Positions 49,564-59,200 of a stretch of DNA of 64,000 nt are shown in pieces; position 1 is the stretch's first letter; the number at the start of each line of letters is the position of its first letter. Location: contig NZ_CP069338.1 of the NCBI RefSeq assembly GCF_016859125.1, forward strand, positions 10,295,501 to 10,359,500, given 5' to 3'. The notes below the pieces were generated by a model. The model ran no database searches. It had not been told where the DNA came from and saw only the letters and a program-made list of their open reading frames with translations. A program made the translations under genes and the position numbers. This DNA comes from Archangium violaceum (GTDB lineage Bacteria > Myxococcota > Myxococcia > Myxococcales > Myxococcaceae).

Positions 49564-51612
49564 ATGCGCCTGGGCGCCCTTCCCCTTCTGCTGCTCACCT
49601 CGTGTACCGCGGCGACGACCACCTCCGCTTCACCCTCCTCCGCCCCGACGCCCCAAACCACCGCTCCCGCGCCCTCGCCCACCACCGTCCAGGCTCGGAA
49701 GCTCGACGCGGCCACGCCCATGAAGACGGCCTCGAGCACGCCCTTCACCGTATCCTCCGGGTGGTACGTCACCGAGGATGATGGCCGTCTGCTGCTCGAG
49801 GACCCCGAGCGGCAGCTCCGTCTCACCCTGCTGGAAGTGCCCGGCCCGTCCGCCGAGCGCGCTCTCGCAGAGGCCTGGAAGCAGACCCAGCCCGGCTTCG
49901 CCCTCCCCGTGAGTCACGCGGCCCACCCGCCCGCGCAGGACGGCTGGGACGAGGTCTTCCAGACCACCTACGAGCCCCCCGCGCGGGAGCAGCGCGTCAT
50001 CGTCGGCCTCGCGCGGCGCAAGGGTGACACCAACTACGTCATCCTCCTGGACGGCGCCGCCGCCGCCATGGAACGCCGCGGTGCCCAGGCCAATCAGATC
50101 CTCCTCGGCTTCAAGTCCACCCGGCTCGCCGAGGAGTCCTTCGCCGGCAAGGCCCCGCTGCCCCTCACCCCCGAGCGGCTCCGGTCCTTCGAGTCCTTCC
50201 TCGAGCAGGCTCGCGCGACGATGAAGATTCCGGGAGTGGCCGTCGCCGTCGTCCAGGGCAATCAGGTCCTCTACGAGAAGGGCTTCGGGGTGCGGGAGCT
50301 CGGCAAGCCGGAGCCCGTGACGCCGCAGACGCTGTTCCTCATCGGCTCCACGAGCAAGTCGCTCACCACGCTGATGATGGCGCGCCTGGTGGACGAGGGC
50401 CACTTCACCTGGGAGACCCCGGCAACCCAGCTCCTGCCCGGCTTCTCGCTCGCCGACGCCGAGGTGACGAAGAAGCTCACCGTGCGGAACACCGTGTGCG
50501 CGTGCACCGGCATGCCCCGCCAGGACATGGAGATGCTCTTCGAGTACGCGGGCGTCACCGGCGAGCAGCGCATCGCCGAGATGCGCCGGATGAAGCCCAC
50601 CACCCGCATCGGCGAGACGTACCAGTACAGCAACCCCATGGTGACGGCCGGTGGCTACATGGCCGCGCACGCCGCCGAGCCCAGGCTCCCGCTCGGCCAG
50701 GCGTATGATCGCGTGATGCAGACGCGCGTCTTCGATGCGCTCGGCATGAAGTCCACCACCTTCGACTTCGCCCGCGCCGCGAAGCTCGAGCACGCCTCGC
50801 CGCACGGGATGACGGCGACGTTCGAATACGCGCCCTTGCCTCTATCCGTCGAAGAGGCCGTCGTCCCCGTCCGCCCCGCCGGTGGCGCCTGGTCCAACCT
50901 CCGGGACATGGAGCGCTACGTGATGCTCGAGCTCTCCAAGGGCCGCACACCCGAGGGCCAGCAGCTCGTCTCCGAGGCCAACCTGCTCGCACGCCGCGAG
51001 CCCCAGGTGAAGATGACCGACAAGAAGAGCTACGGGCTCGGGCTCATGGTGGGCGAGGACCACGGCGCCCGCCTCATCCAACACGGCGGCAACACGCTGG
51101 GCTTCAGCTCGGACATGTTCTTCCTGCCCGAGGCCAACGTGGGCGTCGTCCTCCTCACCAACGTCCAGGGCGATGGCCCCTTCCGCAACGCCGTCCGCCG
51201 CAAGTTCCTGGAGATCCTCTTCGACGGGCGCGACGAGGCGCGCAACCAGCTCGACTTCACTCTGAAGAACCGGCGCGAGCAGCTCGAGAAGGGGATGACC
51301 GACATCCGCGTGAAGCCGGACCTGGAGTGGATGAAGACGCTGGCCGGCACCTGGCACAACGAGGGCCTCGGGCGCGTCACCCTGCGCGTCGAGGGCTCGG
51401 ACGCGGTGTTCGACGCGGGCGAGTGGCGCAGCAGCGTGGGCGAGAAGCAGGAGAAGGACGGCTCGCGCACGCTCATCCTGCTGGACCCGCCCCTGGCCGG
51501 CTTCGAGTTCCAGCCCAAGCAGGAGGCGGCGAGCACCACGCTCGTGCTCGAGCTGCCCCAGCAGCGCTACGTCTTCGAGAAGCAGGCGGCACAGGCTTCC
51601 GACAAGCCTTGA
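49564..51612 (+). CDS. lipoprotein serine hydrolase (class C beta-lactamase / DD-peptidase family)
   Basis: 682 residues. The lipobox is LLLTSC, then a Thr/Pro-rich linker. An N-terminal domain of about 170 residues precedes the beta-lactamase-fold domain. Catalytic motifs are STSK (SxxK) in LFLIGSTSKSLTT, YSN in TYQYSNPMV and HGGN (taking the KTG position) in LIQHGGNTLGFSS. A C-terminal beta domain follows (LAGTWHNEGLGRVTLRVEG). Proteins of this type are often peptidases or esterases rather than antibiotic hydrolases. ATG 49564 is chosen from the signal peptide. Confidence 0.85.
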   Translation: MRLGALPLLLLTSCTAATTTSASPSSAPTPQTTAPAPSPTTVQARKLDAATPMKTASSTPFTVSSGWYVTEDDGRLLLEDPERQLRLTLLEVPGPSAERALAEAWKQTQPGFALPVSHAAHPPAQDGWDEVFQTTYEPPAREQRVIVGLARRKGDTNYVILLDGAAAAMERRGAQANQILLGFKSTRLAEESFAGKAPLPLTPERLRSFESFLEQARATMKIPGVAVAVVQGNQVLYEKGFGVRELGKPEPVTPQTLFLIGSTSKSLTTLMMARLVDEGHFTWETPATQLLPGFSLADAEVTKKLTVRNTVCACTGMPRQDMEMLFEYAGVTGEQRIAEMRRMKPTTRIGETYQYSNPMVTAGGYMAAHAAEPRLPLGQAYDRVMQTRVFDALGMKSTTFDFARAAKLEHASPHGMTATFEYAPLPLSVEEAVVPVRPAGGAWSNLRDMERYVMLELSKGRTPEGQQLVSEANLLARREPQVKMTDKKSYGLGLMVGEDHGARLIQHGGNTLGFSSDMFFLPEANVGVVLLTNVQGDGPFRNAVRRKFLEILFDGRDEARNQLDFTLKNRREQLEKGMTDIRVKPDLEWMKTLAGTWHNEGLGRVTLRVEGSDAVFDAGEWRSSVGEKQEKDGSRTLILLDPPLAGFEFQPKQEAASTTLVLELPQQRYVFEKQAAQASDKP

Positions 51613-51644
51613 AGCGGTAGACGCGTCGGAGCCTGAAAAGACCA

Positions 51645-51682
51645 AGGCCGGAAACCGCTGAGCTTCCAGCGGCTTCCGGCCT
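51645..51682. terminator. strong bidirectional terminator
   Basis: AGGCCGGAA-a-CCGCTG (51645-51660) pairs with CAGCGG-c-TTCCGGCCT (51667-51682). Minus-strand transcripts meet TCTTTT after the stem and plus-strand transcripts meet TTTGTGT. It ends both the serine hydrolase gene and the convergent gliding-motility operon. Confidence 0.85.
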
Positions 51683-51691
51683 CGGTTTGTG

Positions 51692-51720
51692 TATCCCCGA
51701 CGGGATTCGAACCCGTCGAT
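51692..51720 (-). other. 3' end of a tRNA gene (remnant, possible attachment site)
   Basis: On the minus strand: T-arm ACGGG-TTCGAAT-CCCGT (perfect 5-base stem and canonical loop) followed by CGGGGAT, A and CA, that is the 3' acceptor strand and discriminator base. The D-arm, anticodon arm and 5' acceptor strand are absent, because the gltH stop codon lies immediately next to it. Such 3' fragments are typically left as attachment sites by integrating elements. The amino-acid identity cannot be read. Confidence 0.55.
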
Positions 51721-51721
51721 T

Positions 51722-52318
51722 TCAGAAGGTGTACTTCACCCGCGGGAAGATGGCGAAGGTCGGGATGTTCGGCCCGATGAGATAGCGGGCCAGGAAGTCC
51801 GCCCCCACCGAGAAGTGATCCATTGGCGTCGCGTACTCGAGGCCAATGCCCAGACCCGCGTTCGGCACCGTCATGGCCACGCCCGGATCGCCACTGCCCA
51901 CCGGCGCCGGATCCAACCGCGTGAGGCCCGCCGCCACCTTCGGCACCAGGTAGAGGCGGTCCGCCAACGACACCATGTACCCCGCCGTCACGTCGGCGAA
52001 CGCCACCGTGAAGTTGTCGGACATGCTGCACACGTCCGAGTCCGGCACGTACCCGGCGAAGCAGTTCGCCGCCGACGCGCCCAACCCGAAGTGCACGCCC
52101 AGCGAGACCTTGTCCGTCAGATCGTAGCCCACGCCGAGCTGCAGGTACGTCTGGGCATTCGAGTAGATGTTCTCACCGCCCAGCGTGAAGAACGTCCCGA
52201 TGTCCGCCTCCGTGAAGAAGCCGCGGCGGACTTCCAGTGGGACACCTTCTGGCGGTGTGGCCGCGAGAGCGGTGGTGGGCAGCATCGCGAGCATGGCGAC
52301 CAACAGCGGCTTCTTCAT
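51722..52318 (-). CDS. gltH: outer-membrane beta-barrel gliding motility protein GltH (CglE)
   Basis: 198 residues with a signal peptide (KKPLLVAMLAMLPTTALA) and an outer-membrane barrel style, alternating strands ending in Phe (FPRVKYTF). The segment FFTEADIGTFFTLGGENIY is what I associate with CglE/GltH. In Myxococcus it belongs to the outer-membrane part of the Glt gliding complex, and the mutant can be rescued by contact. It is the last gene of the minus-strand motility operon, directly followed by the tRNA fragment and terminator. Confidence 0.72.
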   Translation of the reverse strand: MKKPLLVAMLAMLPTTALAATPPEGVPLEVRRGFFTEADIGTFFTLGGENIYSNAQTYLQLGVGYDLTDKVSLGVHFGLGASAANCFAGYVPDSDVCSMSDNFTVAFADVTAGYMVSLADRLYLVPKVAAGLTRLDPAPVGSGDPGVAMTVPNAGLGIGLEYATPMDHFSVGADFLARYLIGPNIPTFAIFPRVKYTF

Positions 52319-52326
52319 AGCGGGAC

Positions 52327-52361
52327 GACCCTCACCCTGACCCTCTCCCAGAGGGAGAGGG
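52327..52361 (-). repeat. dispersed palindromic intergenic repeat, copy 2
   Basis: On the minus strand: CCCTCTCCC-TCT-GGGAGAGGG followed by TCAGGGTGAGGGTC. It is the same unit as 3454-3488, in opposite orientation. It fills most of the gap between gltG and gltH. Confidence 0.7.
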
Positions 52362-52395
52362 GATCGACACGGTGTAATTCCTTGGAGACGCGCGG

Positions 52396-54291
52396 TTACT
52401 CACCCGCCGGCGAGAACAGCCACGGGTACGTCACCGCCACCACTCCGCCACCCTTCGGCTCGGGGAACTTCCAGCGGCGGATGCGCGAGAGCATGCAGTT
52501 CTCCGCCGCCGAGTTGTTCAGCGTGGTCTCCGTCACGTTCGCCTCCGACACTCCTCCCGCCGGATCGATCGTGAAGGCCACCGCCACCTTGCCCGCCAGG
52601 CTCGGGTTCTTGTTCAGCTCCGTCTCGTAGCAGTACTTGATCTCGTTCTGGTGGCTCCGGATGATCTTGGCGATCACGTCCTTGTCGAGGCCGCCAATCA
52701 CAGTCGTCTTTCCGGGGACGATCTTGGTGATCGTCTTCCCGCGGCCGGACAGGTCGATGCCGCCGCCGTCACCCGCGCCGCGGCCCTTACCCTTGGTGCC
52801 CAGGCCGCCCAGGCCCAGCGCGGTTCCGCCACCACCGGTGCCCTGGCCACGCGAGCCGAGCCCGCCCACGCCCTGCGCATCCCCCATGCCCGCACCGCTC
52901 TTGAGGCCGCCCAGCGCGTTGTTGATGCCCGTCCCCAGGCCGCCCGGACCGAAGACGTCCGATGCCCCACCCTTCAGACCCTTGAACGCGCCGAGCAGGC
53001 CCACCCTGCCCACCACCTGGCGATCCTTCTCGCGCTTGCTCTTGTCGACCACCGGGGTGCCCGGCTTGGAGGGATCGGCCTCGGCCTTCTTGGCCTCCTC
53101 CTTGCCGAACTTGCCCTCCTCGTCCTTGGCCTTCGCGCCCTCTTCCACACCCTTCAGATCCAGCTTCTTGGTGTCGATCTTCTTCTGGGGCTGCACCAGG
53201 AGCTTCGCCACCCGCTGCTGGCTCTGGAAGATGTCGTCGTCGGAGGGAGCCTCGGAGCGCGGCGAGAGCAGCATGGCCGCCACCACCGCGCCGGCCGCCA
53301 GCATGCTGATGCTGACGATCTTGAACCAGGTGAAGTCCGCCTCCTCGAGCGTGTTCACCGCCACGGCCGGCGAGGGCTTCACGTAGCGCACCACGAAGGT
53401 GAGCGTCCCGAGCGACACCTCCGCCCGCTCGTGCAGGCCGAGCGTGTACGCCTGCTCCCGGCCCGACACCGTCAGCTTGCCCTCCGCGCGCAGGCTGTCC
53501 TTCGTCCTCACGTCACCTTTCCGGGTGACGATGACGCCCGCGGACTCGGGGACGTGCAGCTCGTACAGCTCGCCGCGCGCCACCGCCAGCACGTGACGCG
53601 ACCCCACCTCGGAGTCATACACGTGGAAGAAGTTCTTCTTCGCCTCGCCGATGGTGACCGGCACGCCGTCACGGAAGTGCTGCACCGCGAGGATCTGATC
53701 TCCCCAGAGCAGCTGTACCTGGAGGACCTTCGCGTCCTGGGTGGGAAGCGCGTCCGGCGGCAGCGGCTCCTGCATGTGCGCCGCGACCCGGGGCCGTGCC
53801 TTCTTCACCACCGCGGCCGGAGCGTTCCGAGCGCGCAGACCCGGCGGCGCCGCCCGGGTGATCACCTCGGGGGCCCTCGGCGCCGGCTCCACCACCTGCA
53901 TGGGTGGATGCAGCACCGAGCCCTGTAGCGCCACGCCGTTCACCTCCGCGCCCGCCGGAGGAGGAGGCAGCTCCGCGTCGCCGAAGAGCACCTCCACCAG
54001 CGAGCCGCCCACCACCAGCACGTCACCGGGCGAGAGCGTCTTCGGTCCCACCACCCGCTGACCGCCCACCTGCGTGCCATTCTCGCTGCCCAGATCGATG
54101 GCCGTCACCGAACCGCTGGACTCCACCTTCAACATCACGTGAAGGTTCGAGACCCTCGGATCCAGGATCTTCACCGCCGCCTGAGCCCCCGAGCCCACGA
54201 TGATGCTCTCCGATTCGGAGACAGCCTCGTGCACGGAGCCATCCGGCCCGGTGATTCTCAGCTTCACACCGTTCGTCTTCCCCGCCGCCAT
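52396..54291 (-). CDS. gltG: gliding motility protein GltG (FHA, membrane helix, TonB-like C-terminus)
   Basis: 631 residues. An N-terminal FHA domain (IIVGSGAQAAVKILDPRVSN, DLGSENGTQVGG) and a second FHA-like region lie in the cytoplasm. One membrane helix (FKIVSISMLAAGAVVAAMLL, about 325-345) is followed by a charged and Gly-rich periplasmic stretch. The AgmX/PglI-type C-terminal domain ends the protein (VIAKIIRSHQNEIKYCYETE ... AENCMLSRIRRWKFPEPKGG). In the Glt machine it spans the inner membrane and links the motor to the periplasmic parts. ATG 54291 is chosen from the family start. Confidence 0.85.
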   Translation of the reverse strand: MAAGKTNGVKLRITGPDGSVHEAVSESESIIVGSGAQAAVKILDPRVSNLHVMLKVESSGSVTAIDLGSENGTQVGGQRVVGPKTLSPGDVLVVGGSLVEVLFGDAELPPPPAGAEVNGVALQGSVLHPPMQVVEPAPRAPEVITRAAPPGLRARNAPAAVVKKARPRVAAHMQEPLPPDALPTQDAKVLQVQLLWGDQILAVQHFRDGVPVTIGEAKKNFFHVYDSEVGSRHVLAVARGELYELHVPESAGVIVTRKGDVRTKDSLRAEGKLTVSGREQAYTLGLHERAEVSLGTLTFVVRYVKPSPAVAVNTLEEADFTWFKIVSISMLAAGAVVAAMLLSPRSEAPSDDDIFQSQQRVAKLLVQPQKKIDTKKLDLKGVEEGAKAKDEEGKFGKEEAKKAEADPSKPGTPVVDKSKREKDRQVVGRVGLLGAFKGLKGGASDVFGPGGLGTGINNALGGLKSGAGMGDAQGVGGLGSRGQGTGGGGTALGLGGLGTKGKGRGAGDGGGIDLSGRGKTITKIVPGKTTVIGGLDKDVIAKIIRSHQNEIKYCYETELNKNPSLAGKVAVAFTIDPAGGVSEANVTETTLNNSAAENCMLSRIRRWKFPEPKGGGVVAVTYPWLFSPAGE

Positions 54292-54335
54292 AGAGGATCC
54301 TTCCTCCTCCCTTCCGTCCCGTCCCATTCCCGCCA

Positions 54336-54617
54336 CTAGAGGTTGTCAACCGACTTCTGCAGCTCGGGGTTGAAGTTGTCCCGGACCCGGATGAGGCTCT
54401 GAAAGTCCGTCTTCTTCCGATTCAAGACATACGAGCCTTCCGGTTTGGTGAGCTCGCCCTCCACCGCCATGTCGGTGAAGTCGATCGTCGTCCTCTTTCG
54501 AACGACGACCTTGTCCTCTTCCTGAATCACCTTCACCTGAGTCTGCTGCTCGTCCTCCGCGAGCGCCGGCCCCGCCCACAACGCCACCACCGCCACTGCC
54601 GCTGCCAGTCGTCTCAT
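54336..54617 (-). CDS. gltF: small gliding motility protein GltF (CglF)
   Basis: 93 residues with a signal peptide (RRLAAAVAVVALWAGPALA) and a mature part VVRKRTTIDFTDMAVEGELTKPEG ... SLIRVRDNFNPELQKSVDNL. Its small size and its position between gltE and gltG match gltF of Myxococcus xanthus. It is proposed to sit in the periplasm within the Glt complex. ATG 54617 has a GGAG site. A sigma-54-like element lies 60 bases upstream, which may give the gltFGH part its own promoter. Confidence 0.75.
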   Translation of the reverse strand: MRRLAAAVAVVALWAGPALAEDEQQTQVKVIQEEDKVVVRKRTTIDFTDMAVEGELTKPEGSYVLNRKKTDFQSLIRVRDNFNPELQKSVDNL

Positions 54618-54675
54618 GTCAGGTCTCCTCGTCGGGTGGGACAGCGGGTCCCTGGTGAGGTTCCCTCCAATCCCT

Positions 54676-54691
54676 TGCATGCCTTGCACCA
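54676..54691 (-). promoter_or_regulatory. sigma-54-like element before gltF
   Basis: The minus-strand sequence TGGTGCAAGGCATGCA has TGG and GC separated by 10 bases, with 8 of 12 consensus positions, about 60 bases before the gltF start. It also resembles the AGTGCAAG motifs at 28.6 and 36.2 kb. Confidence 0.4.
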
Positions 54692-54794
54692 ACGTCCCGG
54701 GTGCTGGAATGCCGCGAAATCCCTGCGCTCTGCGCCCACACACCTCACGCGAGGCCCTGAAGGGTGGAAAAAATTTCCCACCCGGGCCGGTAGG

Positions 54795-56219
54795 TTATTC
54801 GGTCCGCGGGGCCTCGGCCGGAGGCTCGGCCGCTGGATTGCTCTCATTCGTCGCGGTGTCCGGGTCCGTCGGCACCGCCTCACCCGAGGGCGCGGCACCC
54901 GACGCGGCATCCTGCGCGGGGACGGCGTCCTGAGCAGGCACGCCCTCCTGCTGCGCCGCCTCGTCGTTCACCTTGTCGAGCAGCGAACCACTGCCTCCGA
55001 CCGCCGCCGGATTCTGTTCCTTCTCCTCGGGGGCGGGCTGGGGCTGGGCACTCTTGCGCATGGCCGCGAGCCCCTGGAGCTTCGCGTCGATCATCTGTTT
55101 GTCCTGCGCGCTCGTGGAGCCCAATTCCTTGCATTTCTGGAGGAAACCCTCGGCCTTGTCCCAACCCGCGCGTTCGACGGCGTAGGCCCAGCCCGCGCCG
55201 CAGAGGGCCTCGGGTTGATCCGCGCGCAGCGAGAGCACCTTCTCGAAGGCCTCGCCCGCCTTGAGACCCTTCTGCGCGTCCCTGCCCTTCTGTCCGTCCA
55301 GCGCGTAGGCGTAATAGAGCCACGCCTCATGGGAGTCGGGCTCCAGCTCGACGGCCTTCGCGAAGGAGCGCTCGGCGCCAGCGTAGTCACGCCAGGCCAG
55401 GGCCATGGCGCCCAGGTTGAGGTAACCAGGGGCGAAGCGCTCGTCGAGCGACACCGCCTTCTGGAACTGGGCGAGCGCGCGGGCACGGTCCTCCAGCTTC
55501 AGGTAGATCATCCCCAGGTTGTTGTAGATGCCCGGGTCCTTCTCATCGAGCTTGCGCGCGTTGGCGAGCACCAGCTCGGCGAGCCGGTACTTGCCCTGAT
55601 CGTAGTAGACGAGCGCGAGGTTCTTGTACGCCTCGGCATCGTCGGGTTTGCGCGCGAGCACGCGGCGGGCGGTGGCCTCGGCCTGCTCGTGCTGGCCCGC
55701 GAGCCGGTAGGCCACGGTGAGGTTGTTGAGCAGCGAGGAGTCATACTCGCGGCCCGGCGCCTTCAGCCCGGCCTCGTAGAGGGCGATGGCCTCCGCGAAC
55801 TTCTCCTGCATGCGGTAGAGCCGGCCCAGGTTGAGCAGCGTGGGCACGTGGCCCGGCTCGAGGAAGCGCACCTTCTCATAGGCGGCCTGGGCGTCCGCGA
55901 GACGGCCCTGGCGCTCGGCGATCACGCCCAGGTTGAACTGGGCGTTGAGGCTCTGCGGCGCCTTCTCGAGCACCTCGCGGAAGCCCTTCTCGGCCTTCTC
56001 GTAGTCGCCCGCGTCGAAGGCGGCGACGGCCTCGGCGAAGAGCTGCCGTGCCCGGTCGTCCTTCTTCGACGACTCGGGAGCGGCGGGCTGCTGTTGCTCC
56101 GGAACCGGAGCCCGAGCGGGTGCCTCGGAGACCACCTGGGTGGGCTTCACCTGCGAGGTGGTGGCGCACGCGGCCGTGAGGGCCAGCGTGGCGGCGGCGA
56201 GGGTGCGGCGGAACGCCAT
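54795..56219 (-). CDS. gltE: TPR lipoprotein GltE (AglT) of the gliding machine
   Basis: 474 residues. Lipobox in AAATLALTAACATT, a Pro-rich linker, then about eight TPR units (AFDAGDYEKAEKGFREVLEKAPQSLNAQFNLG ... YKNLALVYYDQGKYRLAELVL ... IYNNLGMIYLKLEDRARALAQF). It ends with a disordered Ala/Pro/Glu-rich tail. It matches AglT/GltE, a periplasmic TPR protein attached to the outer membrane and needed for adventurous gliding. ATG 56219 has a GGGAGG site. It starts 44 bases after gltD. Confidence 0.85.
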   Translation of the reverse strand: MAFRRTLAAATLALTAACATTSQVKPTQVVSEAPARAPVPEQQQPAAPESSKKDDRARQLFAEAVAAFDAGDYEKAEKGFREVLEKAPQSLNAQFNLGVIAERQGRLADAQAAYEKVRFLEPGHVPTLLNLGRLYRMQEKFAEAIALYEAGLKAPGREYDSSLLNNLTVAYRLAGQHEQAEATARRVLARKPDDAEAYKNLALVYYDQGKYRLAELVLANARKLDEKDPGIYNNLGMIYLKLEDRARALAQFQKAVSLDERFAPGYLNLGAMALAWRDYAGAERSFAKAVELEPDSHEAWLYYAYALDGQKGRDAQKGLKAGEAFEKVLSLRADQPEALCGAGWAYAVERAGWDKAEGFLQKCKELGSTSAQDKQMIDAKLQGLAAMRKSAQPQPAPEEKEQNPAAVGGSGSLLDKVNDEAAQQEGVPAQDAVPAQDAASGAAPSGEAVPTDPDTATNESNPAAEPPAEAPRTE

Positions 56220-56263
56220 GAACGTCCTCCCTGAGGAATCACACGGATGCATGAGCGTCACCT

Positions 56264-59200
56264 TCACGGCCGGACCTCCCCCGAAGCAGTAGACGGAATG
56301 GACGCCGAGGGCTCGGGCTCCGGCGCGGCACCGGACTGGGTGGTGTCGGGCAGGCCCGGCTCCTTGGCCACGTCGGCGGTGACGAAGAACTCGCTGCCGC
56401 GGAAGGGCACCTGGCGCACCTGGGCGTAGGCGCCCGGGTGGAAGCGGTTCACCTGGTCCTGCGCGGCGATCGTCCACTCGTTGTAGAGCGACAGCTCATA
56501 GGCCTTGGCCAGCGCCTTCTCGAGCGCCTCGTTGGCCTTGTCCTCCAGCGGGAGGGCGAGGTTCTCCAGCTCGCCGCGGTACATGGAGAGCTGCTCCTCG
56601 TCGAGCCCGGCGGGATCCGGCGACTCGATGATGTTGCGCGCGAAGTCCGCGTAGGCGAGGCCGATGCGGGTGAGCGCGGCGATGCCCCACTCGCCCGAGC
56701 CGGTGGCCAGCACGTCCGTATAGGCCTTCTCCAGCTTCTGGATGGACTGCTGCTTGGCGGCCAGATCCCTCCGGATGGTGGCGACGCGCTTGAAGCGGAT
56801 GTCCACGTAGCGCTGCCAGTCGGCCTCCACCGCGAGGAAGCGCGCGTGGCCGTAGGCATTGAGGAGCTCCGGCCGCTGCTTCTCCTGCGGCGACAGCTTC
56901 GCCCAGCCGCGGACGAGCTCGCCCTGCACGCGCTCGGCGTCTTTCGCGTTCTTCACGTTCCGGTAGGCGAGCAGCTGCCGGTAGCGCGCCAGGTACAGCT
57001 GGGCGGCGGAGGTGCGCGAGTCACGCCCGTACGCCTCGGCGAAGGACTCGAAGGCACGCGCAGCCTCGGCCGTCTTGCCATCCTTCTCGAGGATGAGGCC
57101 GATGTTGTAGGCGATCTGCGGCACGTCCGGCCGGTCCTTGAAGCGCGTCATGTACGCGCGGTAGGCGGCGATGGCCTTGTCGGACTCGCCCACGCCCTCC
57201 CACCAGAGGCCGGCGTTGAAGAGGGCATCCGGCACCCACTTCTCGGACTCGGCGAGCAGCGCGCGGCGCTCCTCGAGCTTGCTGGCCCGGGCCTCGTCCG
57301 TGTTCGGCGCGTCGCTGGACATGGAGGCCTTCGTGTCCTTCTTGCCCTTCTTGGCGGCGGCCGCCCTGGCCGGCTTCGCCTTGCTCGCGTCGATGGCGCG
57401 GGTGGCGGCGTCCTGGGCGTCCACGAAGGCGGCGTACATGGCGGCGGCCTTGCGGAACTCGGCGAGCTTCTCGTAGAGGCGCGCGAGCGTGTAGCGCACC
57501 TTGGGCTCGAACATGCTGCCCGCGTAGTCGGTGAGGACGCGCTCGCCGGCGGCCACGCCCCGGTCGATCTGCCCGGCCTCCTGAAAGATGACCATGGCCG
57601 AGGTCAGCGCGCGATCGGCGTTCTCCGACTTCGGGAACTCCTTCACGTAGTCGAGGAAGAGCTCGGCGGCCTTCGCCGGGTTCTTCTCCTTCTGGTAGAC
57701 GACCTCGTGGATCCACTTGTACTGCGAGCCCTCCACCACGCGAGCCACGCGCGCGGCGAACTCGGGGCTGGGCTTGAGCAGCTTCTCGTTGGCGAGGAAC
57801 TGCCGCGACAGCTTGTTGAGCTCGAACCACTCCTCGCGGGACTCGAGCACGTACATGGTCAGGTCGGCCGCGTCACGCGAGCGCCGCTCGGAGGGGAACT
57901 TGTTGATGATCTCCCCGAAGCGCCGGGCCGCGTCCATGTAGTGGTGCCGGTCGTAGACGATGAGGGCCGCCTGGTAGCGCAGGTCGATCTCATCCGGGTT
58001 GTCCGGGTACAGGCGGTTGTAGGTGTCGCACGCGGCCACCAGCCGCTCCTCGAAGCGAGTGAGCGGCTCCTCGGCCCGAGCCGTGTCCTTCTTGGTGATG
58101 CGGCCCTTCTTCTCGACCTGGCCCTTGGACTTGTTCTCGTCGACCTTCTGGCCGTCCTTGAGATCGCTCCTGGCGAGCTGGCCGCGCTCGATCTTCACGA
58201 GCTTGTCGTAGGCCATGATGGCGGCGAAGGACGCGTTCTTGCGGTAGCTCTCGTTGGCCACCTCGCGGGCCGAGTCGCGATCCGGAATCTGGAAGGCCAC
58301 GACGGCGTCGTACTGGGCGGCGGCGGCCTCCCACTCCTCGAGGGCCCAGAGGATCTCCGCGTAGAAGAACCGCATGTTGAAGGCGGAGTCGGAGATGAAC
58401 TCGGGATCCTCGCTGGAGGCGAAGGTGTCGACGTACTGCTTGTAGATGTCGCGCGCGAGCCGGTACGTCTCCACCTGGCGCGTCTTCTGCGCCTCCTGGT
58501 GGTAGTCCGTCACCATCACGCGCATGGCCTCCTCGGTGACGCTGAAGGCATTGCGCAGCACGGGCTTGTTGCCGGCGTTGGCCTGCCACCACTCGCCACC
58601 GGGCCGGTACAGCTCCACCATGCGCTTCATCTCGGCGCGCACATGGTCGCGCTGGCGCAGGCCCTCGTAGGCGCGGACGATGGACTGCTGATAGTCGGGC
58701 GCGCCGGAGCCCATCGGCCTGTCGTTGATGAGGACGCGGTACGTCTCGATGGCGCTGTCATAGAGGCCCACGTCGATCAACTGCGCGGCCATCTTGGAGA
58801 TCAGCCGCTCCTGACGCTTCTCGGGAGCCTTCTGCTTGAAGTAGGCGATGCCCTCCTTCGCCTTGTCCAGCTTGACGTAGAAGACGATGACGTCGTTGAG
58901 CGACTCGGTCTTGAGGTCACCCAGCTCCTCGCCCCGCTCCCCGGCGTAGTCCACCACCTCGTGCAGCCTGGCGAGGCCCTCGTCGTAGGCGCCCGCGTTG
59001 TAGTCGCACCACGCCAGCTTGTAGACGGCATAGGCGTACACCTTGGGCACCTTCGAGGCGCGTGCCTTCTCGTAGTAGTCGCGCGCCTCCTTCAGCTTGT
59101 TGTTGTCGAAGTAGTGGTTGCCCAGCTGGACGTAGGTGTCCGGGACGAACTGTGACTGGGGGAACTCCTCGACGAGTTGCAGGTAGCGCTTCACCGCGTC

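Noticed and set aside
51692..51720. A complete tRNA gene
   Set aside because: The sequence needed for the anticodon and D arms would lie within the gltH coding region and does not fold as a tRNA.
56438..59155. A 905-codon open frame on the plus strand opposite gltD
   Set aside because: It is the antisense shadow of a GC-rich TPR gene; it has no domain sense, and the minus strand encodes a recognised protein.
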